64,000 nucleotides of DNA from Caproicibacter sp002399225 (GTDB lineage Bacteria > Bacillota > Clostridia > Oscillospirales > Acutalibacteraceae): assembly GCA_036756705.1 (NCBI GenBank), contig DAIOKN010000008.1, positions 25,569-89,568 on the forward strand. The letters run 5' to 3'. The translations under genes were made by a program, and so were the position numbers. The notes beneath the pieces were generated by a model. The model ran no database searches, was not told where the DNA came from, and saw only the letters and a program-made list of their open reading frames with translations. Shown here in pieces: positions 52,799-60,292 of this stretch; the stretch's first letter is position 1, and the number at the start of each line of letters is the position of its first letter.

Positions 52799-54208
52799 AT
52801 GAAAAAGCAATATGACCTGGCGGTGATCGGCGGCGGTCCCGCCGGTTATGAGGCCGCGATCCGCGCTTCTCAGCTCGGCCTTTCCGCCGCCCTGATTGAG
52901 AGCCGCGAGATGGGCGGCACCTGCCTGAACCGGGGCTGCATCCCGGCCAAAGCGATTTTACACGCCGCCGGACTGTACCGGCAGGCGGCGCACTTCGGGG
53001 AACTCGGCCTTTCCGCAGACGGTCTCTCTTTCGATTTTGGGGCGGTTCTGCGGCGGAAAAATGAGGTGGTCGCCGGCCTGCGCGGCGGGATCGAATCGCT
53101 TCTGCGCGCCAACGGCGTCGACTGCTTCCGCGGGCGCGGCGTCCTCCAAAGCGCCGGGCTCGCCGCCGTGGCAGGCGAATCCGGAACCGAAGAGATCCGC
53201 GCCGGCCGGATTCTGCTGGCAGCGGGCTGCACCCCGGCCGTCCCGCCGATCCCAGGCGCGGAGCTGCCCGGCGTCGTGACCAGCGACGGGCTTCTGGATC
53301 TGACCGCTTTCCCCCGCCGCCTCGCCATCATCGGGGGCGGGGTGATCGGCATAGAATTTGCCACCGCTTTCTCCGATTTCGGCTGCGAAGTGACCGTCCT
53401 CGAGGCGATGCCCCGGATCCTTCCGCCGATGGACCGTGAAATTTCGCAGAACCTTTCAATGATTCTGAAAAGGCGCGGCGTCGGGATCCACACCGCCTCC
53501 CGGGTAGAAAAAATTGAAAAAAGCGCGCCGCTTTCCCTCGTTTTTACGGAAAAGGAAGAGCGGAAAACCGTTGACGCAGACTGTGTCCTGATCGCGGTCG
53601 GCCGCAGGCCGGACACGTCGAACCTGTTTGCTCCCGGACTGGATATCAAAATGGAAAAAGGTTTTCTTTCAACCGACCGGCACCACGAGACCAGCCTGCC
53701 CGGCGTATTCGCGGCCGGGGATGTCACCGGCGGGATTCAGCTTGCCCACGCGGCCGCCGCACAGGGAATCGAGGCGGTGGAATATCTGGCGGGCGGCACG
53801 GAACCAAATCGGCCGTGCACAGTCCCCGCCTGCGTCTACACCAGCCCGGAGATTGCCTGCGCCGGGCTTTCCGCCGACGAAGCGAAACGGCGCGGCATCG
53901 CGGTCACCGTCGGCAAGTCGCTGACCGCAACGCTTGGAAAGGCGGCGGTCGAGCAGAGTGAGCGCGGCTTTGTCAAGCTGGTGTTTGAAAAGGAATCCGG
54001 CGCTCTTCTCGGCGCTCAGATGATGTGCGGACGCGCGACGGATTTGATTGCCGAGCTGGTGCAGGCCATTGACCGCCGGATGACGGCGCGGGAACTCGCC
54101 GCCGTCATCCGACCTCACCCAACATTTTCCGAGGCCGTGACGGAAGCGGCGGCGGACGCGCTCGGCGGCGCGATCCACGCGATGCCAAGAAGGAGGCGGC
54201 CTTCTTAA
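52799..54208 (+). CDS. lpdA: Dihydrolipoyl dehydrogenase (glycine cleavage L protein)
   Basis: A 469-residue flavin disulfide reductase that re-oxidises dihydrolipoyl-GcvH with NAD. The FAD loop is AVIGGGPAGYEAAI, the redox disulfide is Cys42/Cys47 in GGTCLNRGCIPAKA, the NAD loop is IIGGGVIGIEFA, and the C-terminal acid-base His is in RPHPTFSEAVTEA. It is the last gene of the gcv operon, giving a complete P, H, T, L set plus lipoate ligase. Confidence 0.95.
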   Translation: MKKQYDLAVIGGGPAGYEAAIRASQLGLSAALIESREMGGTCLNRGCIPAKAILHAAGLYRQAAHFGELGLSADGLSFDFGAVLRRKNEVVAGLRGGIESLLRANGVDCFRGRGVLQSAGLAAVAGESGTEEIRAGRILLAAGCTPAVPPIPGAELPGVVTSDGLLDLTAFPRRLAIIGGGVIGIEFATAFSDFGCEVTVLEAMPRILPPMDREISQNLSMILKRRGVGIHTASRVEKIEKSAPLSLVFTEKEERKTVDADCVLIAVGRRPDTSNLFAPGLDIKMEKGFLSTDRHHETSLPGVFAAGDVTGGIQLAHAAAAQGIEAVEYLAGGTEPNRPCTVPACVYTSPEIACAGLSADEAKRRGIAVTVGKSLTATLGKAAVEQSERGFVKLVFEKESGALLGAQMMCGRATDLIAELVQAIDRRMTARELAAVIRPHPTFSEAVTEAAADALGGAIHAMPRRRRPS

Positions 54209-54316
54209 GTTAAGGCGGAACAGAGATGCTGCTGGAAAAATATTCCCCGTTTTTTCTTGATTCCAAACTTCATGCCTGATACAATGAAAAGCAAATGAAA
54301 ACCGGGAGGTATGGAG

Positions 54317-55462
54317 ATGCTGAAAAAAATGCTTGCCGCCGTTATGGCGTCGCTTTTGCTGCTGGTCTCAGTCAACTGCTTTGCCGCCTCCAACGGAGCG
54401 ATGGAACTGAAAATTGGGAAAACCGACGATCCGTCCGGCGCCTACCGCAGCGACGGGGTGCTGTATCTGGCAGTGGAACCGGTCTGCCGCGCCATGGGAT
54501 ATACGGTTTCAAACACGGGCAGCAACAAAGACATTGTCCTGACAAACGGCTCCGATACCATCCGTCTTGATCCGGCGAACAACCGGATTGAGCAAAACGG
54601 GCACCTGAGGAATGTTGCCGGCCTGACCGAGGAAAACACATCGGGCGGAGGCTGCCTGCGCCTGAGCGACAGGCTCTATCTGCGCGCCGATTTATTTTCC
54701 GGTCTGCTCGGGTTTCAGGCACAGGCCGACAGGGACGGAAAAGCCGTGACGATCCGGCAAATCATTCAAAATATTCTGACGATCAAGACACAGCGCCGCG
54801 ACATTTCAGAAAGTCTTCTGACCGCAAGGATTCAGTATCCGGTGCTGTCCGGCCCCTGGAATTCAAACGCTCTCGAGACGATCAACACGGTGTTCGAAAA
54901 GGCGGCCGAAACGGCGCTTTCCCAGGGCCGGCAGAATGCGGCCGAACTGCAGGAAAACGCGGCTATCCGCCGGGCCGCCGGAGCCGAATCCGGCAGTTTC
55001 CTTCCATGCGAGACTAATTTTGATTATGAGATAACCTACAGCCAAAACGGAATGCTGAGCGTGATCCTCCCAAACTACCAGGATGCGGGCGGCACACACG
55101 GCACAATGATCCAGACCGCGTACACATTCGACCTGAAAACGGGAAAGCAGATCGCGCTTTCCGACCTGATGAAACCGGGCAGCGAATACCAAAAGTACTT
55201 TGACGCGCAGATCCGCTCGCAGATCGACGCGCGCGTCAAATCCGGCGCATTATATGAAATGCCGGACCGTCCGTTTCAGACGATCGGAAACAAGCCGGAT
55301 TTTTACCTTTCCGCAGATGGAATCGTCTTCTTCTTCCAGGAGTACGAGCATTTCCCCTATGCCGCCGGGCTTCAGAAATTTCCGGTTTCCTACCGGTCCA
55401 TTTCTGAAAAGCTCAATCCGCCGTTCCGCTTTCTTTTTGAGCAGAAGAACCGGATCGGGTAA
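54317..55462 (+). CDS. Secreted protein with copper amine oxidase-like N domain and RsiV-like C-terminal domain
   Basis: A 381-residue exported protein with a signal peptide (about 1-23, ending CFAAS). Residues about 25-150 follow the copper amine oxidase N-terminal-like repeat (YLAVEPVCRAMGYTVS, LYLRADLFSGLLGFQ). Residues about 155-375 resemble the DUF4163/DUF3298 region of RsiV, with YPVLSGPWNSNALETIN, GGTHGTMIQTAYTFDLKTGKQI (in part) and FYLSADGIVFFFQEYE. RsiV-type domains bind lysozyme in Bacillus, but no sigma factor gene is adjacent. The ATG at 54317 follows GGAGG at the right distance. Confidence 0.85.
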   Translation: MLKKMLAAVMASLLLLVSVNCFAASNGAMELKIGKTDDPSGAYRSDGVLYLAVEPVCRAMGYTVSNTGSNKDIVLTNGSDTIRLDPANNRIEQNGHLRNVAGLTEENTSGGGCLRLSDRLYLRADLFSGLLGFQAQADRDGKAVTIRQIIQNILTIKTQRRDISESLLTARIQYPVLSGPWNSNALETINTVFEKAAETALSQGRQNAAELQENAAIRRAAGAESGSFLPCETNFDYEITYSQNGMLSVILPNYQDAGGTHGTMIQTAYTFDLKTGKQIALSDLMKPGSEYQKYFDAQIRSQIDARVKSGALYEMPDRPFQTIGNKPDFYLSADGIVFFFQEYEHFPYAAGLQKFPVSYRSISEKLNPPFRFLFEQKNRIG

Positions 55463-55485
55463 AGCGCCGCCGGGAATACGGGAAA

Positions 55486-55530
55486 AGGGATTGCCGCAAA
55501 GCGGAATGTTTGCGGCGGTTCCTTTTTTAT
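55486..55530 (+). terminator. Terminator of the secreted CAO-N/RsiV-like gene
   Basis: The stem CCGCAAA/TTTGCGG is extended by wobble pairs and GGG/TCC ends, with an eight-base loop and a run of six T residues at 55523-55528. Confidence 0.8.
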
Positions 55531-56723
55531 TTTCTGTGCTTTTTCCTGTAATCATTGGGGGACATCGACAGATATCGCTTAAACAGCGTGCAAAAATAGC
55601 TCTGGTTGCAGAAATGATAATAATTTGAGATATCCGCGATTTCAAAATCGGTGAAGGCGACAAAATAGGTCGATTCCTCAATCCGGTGCCGCGTGATAAA
55701 TTCCGTAACGGAGCAGCCCGTCTCTTTTTTAAACAGGCTGCTCAGGTAATTCGGGTGAACATAAGCATGCTTTGCAATTTCAGGCAGATCCAGTTTTTGG
55801 CTCAGGTTATTGATGATGTACTGCATCGCATTGAAAACGGGCGCCGAATACTTTTTGGAGCTGTTTTTTTGAATCAGCCGAACAGACTGCCTGAGAATCT
55901 CCTGTTCGAAATTCTCCACTTCCGAAAGGGCGGTCATTTTTTCGATTCGCTGAATAAAAGTATCACTGTAAGTGAAGGCGATATCGGGAGAAACGCCGGA
56001 TTCAATCACCGCGCGCGTCAGAATCGTGCAGGAACAGATAATGGAATCCTTCAGCGAACGCAGAGGATCGTCCGCCAGCACGGCGCGGTTCTGCAGATTA
56101 ATTTCATGGAGCGTGTCCAGCGCGTCTTCCTCATCGCAGATTTTCATTTGCTGAATCAGCCTTTTCTCCAGAAAATAAGGAGAATGGGTAAATGTTTTCT
56201 CGCGGTTTCGGTAAGCATTCTGAAAATATTCCCGGCCCAGCCTGACTCTATGATCTGTCGAGCGATTTTGTTCCATCGCTTTCAGATTGCCGGAAGCAAA
56301 CAGCAGAGACATCAGCTTCCCGCAGTAATAGTAAGTTTGGGGGCTGATGACTTTCAGGTCCCGGTAATACTGCTCAAATCTGGGTTTCATCTCAATCGGG
56401 ATCTCCTTGTTTTGAAGGACGCTGGCCAGTGTTCCGCCGCGCATCGGCTCGATCAGAACAGGGCCCGCCGCCACCGTGCAGGTGTCGTCAAGCACTTCAA
56501 TCAGGAACTTTTCCCCGTAATCGCTGGTGACGTACTGAACGGAGCTGTAGTCCTGTATCCTGTAGCCGACGCTGATACTGCTCCCCTCTTCGGCCATGTT
56601 TTCCGCAGTTTGAACGGATGCGGGACGGGAATTTACAACCCGCCCGTTCTTCAGCACGGCGATGGGAATACCGGTGGCAAAATAAAAAGTTTTAACATTT
56701 TCTGTAAAATCAATCTGGAACAT
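55527..56723 (-). CDS. AraC-family transcriptional regulator
   Basis: A 398-residue regulator. The C-terminal 100 residues carry two helix-turn-helix units: LDLPEIAKHAYVHPNYLSSL, then FKKETGCSVTEFI, with DFEIADISNYYHFCNQSYFC and SPNDYRKKHRK closing. The N-terminal 280 residues are a sensor region that I do not recognise, starting MFQIDFTENVKTFYFATGIP. It is divergent from the sugar ABC operon and is its likely activator. It lacks membrane helices. Confidence 0.9.
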   Translation of the reverse strand: MFQIDFTENVKTFYFATGIPIAVLKNGRVVNSRPASVQTAENMAEEGSSISVGYRIQDYSSVQYVTSDYGEKFLIEVLDDTCTVAAGPVLIEPMRGGTLASVLQNKEIPIEMKPRFEQYYRDLKVISPQTYYYCGKLMSLLFASGNLKAMEQNRSTDHRVRLGREYFQNAYRNREKTFTHSPYFLEKRLIQQMKICDEEDALDTLHEINLQNRAVLADDPLRSLKDSIICSCTILTRAVIESGVSPDIAFTYSDTFIQRIEKMTALSEVENFEQEILRQSVRLIQKNSSKKYSAPVFNAMQYIINNLSQKLDLPEIAKHAYVHPNYLSSLFKKETGCSVTEFITRHRIEESTYFVAFTDFEIADISNYYHFCNQSYFCTLFKRYLSMSPNDYRKKHRK

Positions 56724-56884
56724 ATTACCTATCCTACTGCCTAAATTTTATATAATTTTTAAGCTTTTATTAAAATATTGACAAATATATGATGATTTTA
56801 AAATACAAACCTAGTGATTCCTCTTATAATCGATATGTTCCCATCACAAGAATCAGGTTCAATTTTTAAAGGAGGATTGTCAGT

Positions 56885-58138
56885 ATGCAACGTACGCGAA
56901 AATTTTTAGCGGCATTCCTTGCGATCTCTCTCGCTGCCGGAATGGCGGCCTGCTCCGGAAACGACGGGGCGGCCTCTTCTTCTCAGGCTTCCTCTCAGGC
57001 GCAGGCCGCCAGCGTCCCGGTTACCATAAAGTTCGGCGCGCAGGCAGATTCCACTCCCGCAACCAAAGCGGCGGTTGACGCCTTTAACGCTTCCCAGAAA
57101 AAATACAAGGTCGAGTGGCAGCAGTTTACCAACGACTCTTCCCAGATGCACGACCAGCTTTTGACCTCTCTTTCTTCCGGCTCGTCGGATTATGACGTCA
57201 TCTCGCTGGATGTTGTGTGGGCGGGAGAGTTCGCCGCCGCCGGGTATCTTGCTCCGCTGGATACCAGAATGAGCGCGGCCGGGTTCAAAAAGACCGACTT
57301 CAATCAGGGCTCCATGAACTCCGGCAACTATGAGGGCAAGCAGTACACCCTGCCGTTCTTCCCGGATGTCGCCCTGCTGTACTATCGTTCGGATCTTGTT
57401 TCCAAAACGGACGGGGCAAAGCTCTCCAGCGGTAAATATACATATGACGACCTGTATCAGATGGCCGAAAAATACAAGGGCAAGGGCGGCACGACGGACG
57501 GGTTCGCATTCCAGGCAAAACAGTATGAGGGCCTGACCTGCAACGCAAACGAGTTTACCAAAAACTTCAAAGAGATTTCCGACGGCCTGAAGACCATGAA
57601 GGAGTTCACCTCCTCCAAGCTGGTCCCCGGGGATGTTCTGAATTATAACGAGGGTTCCACCGACGCCAACTTTGACAATGGAAAATCGGTTTTCGCACGC
57701 AACTGGCCCTATCAGTACGGCACGATCAAAGGCGGAAAAACTGCCGTCAAGACCAACCAGGTCGGCATTGCGCCGCTGCCAAACGGCGGCTGCGTGGGCG
57801 GCTGGCTTCTGGGCATTAACGCCAAATCCAAAAATTCGGACGGCGCCTGGGCATTTATTCAATACCTGGCGGGGCCCGACGGGCAGAAGATTATGTCGAC
57901 TAAGGGCTCCTACCTGCCCGGCTATAACGCTTTGATCACGGATTCTGCGGTCGTTTCCGCCAATCCGCTGCTTGGAATGGACGGCTTTAAAAACGCCATG
58001 AAGACCACGATTGCACGGCCGGTCTCCGGTCAGTACTCCAAAGTGAGCGACACCCTCCAGATCAACATTCATAAATATCTGTCCGGAAGTCAGGATATTA
58101 ACGCAACTGCCAAAGCTGTGCAGGACGCGCTTAAATAA
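56885..58138 (+). CDS. Sugar ABC transporter substrate-binding lipoprotein
   Basis: A 417-residue family 1 solute-binding protein. The signal peptide ends in lipobox MAAC (about residue 22), followed by a Ser/Ala/Gln linker. Family stretches are YDVISLDVVWAGEFAAAGYL, ALLYYRSDLV, GKSVFARNWPYQYG and GPDGQKIMSTKGSYLPGYNA. It should bind an alpha-glucoside for the two permeases that follow, judging by the GH65 phosphorylase in the operon. AAAGGAGG precedes the ATG. Confidence 0.93.
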   Translation: MQRTRKFLAAFLAISLAAGMAACSGNDGAASSSQASSQAQAASVPVTIKFGAQADSTPATKAAVDAFNASQKKYKVEWQQFTNDSSQMHDQLLTSLSSGSSDYDVISLDVVWAGEFAAAGYLAPLDTRMSAAGFKKTDFNQGSMNSGNYEGKQYTLPFFPDVALLYYRSDLVSKTDGAKLSSGKYTYDDLYQMAEKYKGKGGTTDGFAFQAKQYEGLTCNANEFTKNFKEISDGLKTMKEFTSSKLVPGDVLNYNEGSTDANFDNGKSVFARNWPYQYGTIKGGKTAVKTNQVGIAPLPNGGCVGGWLLGINAKSKNSDGAWAFIQYLAGPDGQKIMSTKGSYLPGYNALITDSAVVSANPLLGMDGFKNAMKTTIARPVSGQYSKVSDTLQINIHKYLSGSQDINATAKAVQDALK

Positions 58139-58154
58139 TCGAGAAGGATTTCCG

Positions 58155-58190
58155 AAGAAGGCATGCACCGGGCTCGATGCATGCCTTCTT
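58155..58190 (+). other. Intercistronic hairpin after the binding-protein gene
   Basis: A perfect 13-base-pair stem (58155-58167 with 58178-58190) and a 10-base loop lie in the 91-base gap before the permease. The T-run is short. Such hairpins commonly keep binding-protein mRNA in excess over permease mRNA. Confidence 0.7.
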
Positions 58191-58229
58191 TGCAACAGCA
58201 GACCCGCCAAGCCGATTGCGAGGGATTTG

Positions 58230-59456
58230 ATGCAAAAAAGATTAACATTCCACCAGTTTTTATTTCTTGTTCCGCTTCTTATCATCATTGCCGTCTTTTC
58301 CATCTGGCCGATTCTGACTTCCTTTGCCTACTCTTTTTTTGACTACCGGCTAAACGACATCCAGAAATCTCAGCTGACCTTTTCCGGGACCTTTTCTCAA
58401 AAGCAATTTAAAGAGAACTGTGATTATGTAAAACTCTTTCTCAGCGACGACGCACAGGTCGCAGCCAGCGATGCGGAAGCCTCCGCCGCCTTTCGAGCAG
58501 TCATCGCCGAGACAGAAGCTTATGGCAAAGAGTTTTCCGATTACCCAAACGGAAAATTTCCGGCTTCCAAAAGCCGGAAATTTTCAGAGGCAACGGAACA
58601 GCTCCGGCAAAAGGTACAGCAGCTCTATCAAAAGTATCCCAACGCAAAATACGCCAACAAAGACGCTCTTCCCAAAATCTTTCATGAGTTGGACAAATCG
58701 ATTTCTTCCTCCAACTTCATCGGGTTTGCAGGTTACGGCAAAATCTTCGGCGACAAACGGCTGTTCGCCGCGCTGGGGCACACGGTTTACTTCACGCTGT
58801 TCTCCGTTGTCATTGAGTTCTTTCTGGGACTTGGGCTCGCGCTGGTGATGAACCATGCGGTGCGGGGAATCGGTCTGATCCGCGCCGGCGCCCTGATCCC
58901 CTGGGCGATCCCGACTGCGGTCTCCGCTCTGATCTGGAGTTATTTATACGATGGGTCCAACGGGATTATTTCTCACATTTATGCCAAGCTCGGGCTGATT
59001 TCCTCGTCCGAGACCATGCTGCTGACGGGGCACGGCGCCATGTGGGCAGCCATTTTGACCGACGTCTGGAAAACCACTCCGTACATGGCGCTGCTTCTTC
59101 TGGCAGGCCTTCAGGTCATTGACAAAGACCTTTACGAAAGCAGTGCCATCGACGGAGCAAACAAGGTGCAGACTTTTTTCAAAATCACCCTGCCGCTTTT
59201 GAAGCCTTCGATTCTGGTCGCCGTGCTGTTCCGCACACTGGACGCCTTCCGGGTGTACGACCTGATTGCGGTCCTGACCGGCGGGGGCCCCGGCGGTTCT
59301 ACGGAAACGCTTTCCGTCTATGCCTACAAAACCATGTTTTCGCAGATGAACTTCGGTTACGGTTCCGTCATCGTCATGTTCATGTTCGTATGCGTGCTGA
59401 TCATTGCGACCCTGTTTGTCAAAGTGCTGGGCACAAACGTGACGGCTTCGGAATAG
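58230..59456 (+). CDS. Sugar ABC transporter permease (MalF-type) with extracellular insertion
   Basis: A 408-residue binding-protein-dependent permease. Helix 1 lies at about 10-32. An unusual hydrophilic stretch of about 130 residues (about 38-165, Lys/Glu/Ala-rich, helical) follows, before the core helices begin near residue 175. The ATPase-contact EAA loop reads YESSAIDGANKVQTFFKITL. Usual relatives without this insert are about 290-310 residues; E. coli MalF has a periplasmic insert at a different place. The ATG at 58230 has GAGGG upstream. No ATPase gene is in the operon. Confidence 0.9.
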   Translation: MQKRLTFHQFLFLVPLLIIIAVFSIWPILTSFAYSFFDYRLNDIQKSQLTFSGTFSQKQFKENCDYVKLFLSDDAQVAASDAEASAAFRAVIAETEAYGKEFSDYPNGKFPASKSRKFSEATEQLRQKVQQLYQKYPNAKYANKDALPKIFHELDKSISSSNFIGFAGYGKIFGDKRLFAALGHTVYFTLFSVVIEFFLGLGLALVMNHAVRGIGLIRAGALIPWAIPTAVSALIWSYLYDGSNGIISHIYAKLGLISSSETMLLTGHGAMWAAILTDVWKTTPYMALLLLAGLQVIDKDLYESSAIDGANKVQTFFKITLPLLKPSILVAVLFRTLDAFRVYDLIAVLTGGGPGGSTETLSVYAYKTMFSQMNFGYGSVIVMFMFVCVLIIATLFVKVLGTNVTASE

Positions 59457-59468
59457 GGGGTGCAGAAC

Positions 59469-60290
59469 ATGAAAAAATCAAACTGGCTCTTTTATCTGAT
59501 CACCACGATCTTTCTGATCGTCATTCTGTTCCCGTTTTTCTGGATTCTCGTGACCTCCTTCAAACCGTCCAATGAAATTTTCGGCGCGGAAGCATTCCGT
59601 GTCTTCGGTTCCCATCCCACCCTGGACAACTACTTTTCTATCGTCAACGGGAAGAATATTTTAAGCTCCATCAAGAACAGCCTGATTATTTCGCTGGTTA
59701 CAACGCTGTATGTCGTTGTGGTCGCCACTTTGGCGGCCTACGCGATTTCCAGATTTCACTTTCGATTTAAAAATCTTCTGATGGGGCTGATCCTTGTCAT
59801 TTCAATGTTCCCGCAGATGATCGTTGTCGGCCCGATTTTCAATCTGTTCACCACCCTTCACTGGACGAATTCCTATTTCATCGTTTTCCCCTATTCCACC
59901 ATCACGATCCCCATGGCAGTCTGGATCATGGTGGCCCACTTCGGCCGAATTCCCTTGTCCATTGAGGAATCGGCAAAAATGGACGGCGCCACTTCTTTCC
60001 AGATCCTCTGGAAGATTGTTTTTCCTCTTGCGTCGCCGGGCGTATTCACAACGGCGATCGTCACCTTCATCGCGGCCTGGAACGAATATTTGGTGAGCGC
60101 GACGCTAAACACGGAAATCCCCATGCAGACGGTCCCGGTTGCAATCTCTTTCCTGCGCACGCAGTTTTCGATTCTGTGGGGCGAGGTTTCGGCCGCCACC
60201 GTAGTGGTCACCATTCCAACCATCATCATCGTGCTTCTCTTCCAAAAAAGGATTGTTTCCGGCCTTGTTTCAGGTGCGGTAAAGGAGTAA
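59469..60290 (+). CDS. Sugar ABC transporter permease (MalG-type)
   Basis: A 273-residue permease with six helices. The N-terminus reads LFYLITTIFLIVILFPFFWI, then SFKPSNEIFGAEAF. The EAA loop reads IEESAKMDGATSFQILWKIV, followed by FPLASPGVFTTAIVTFIAAW, both diagnostic of the MalG branch. It pairs with the preceding permease. A GGGGGT stretch lies upstream of the ATG at 59469. Confidence 0.93.
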   Translation: MKKSNWLFYLITTIFLIVILFPFFWILVTSFKPSNEIFGAEAFRVFGSHPTLDNYFSIVNGKNILSSIKNSLIISLVTTLYVVVVATLAAYAISRFHFRFKNLLMGLILVISMFPQMIVVGPIFNLFTTLHWTNSYFIVFPYSTITIPMAVWIMVAHFGRIPLSIEESAKMDGATSFQILWKIVFPLASPGVFTTAIVTFIAAWNEYLVSATLNTEIPMQTVPVAISFLRTQFSILWGEVSAATVVVTIPTIIIVLLFQKRIVSGLVSGAVKE

Positions 60291-60292
60291 TC

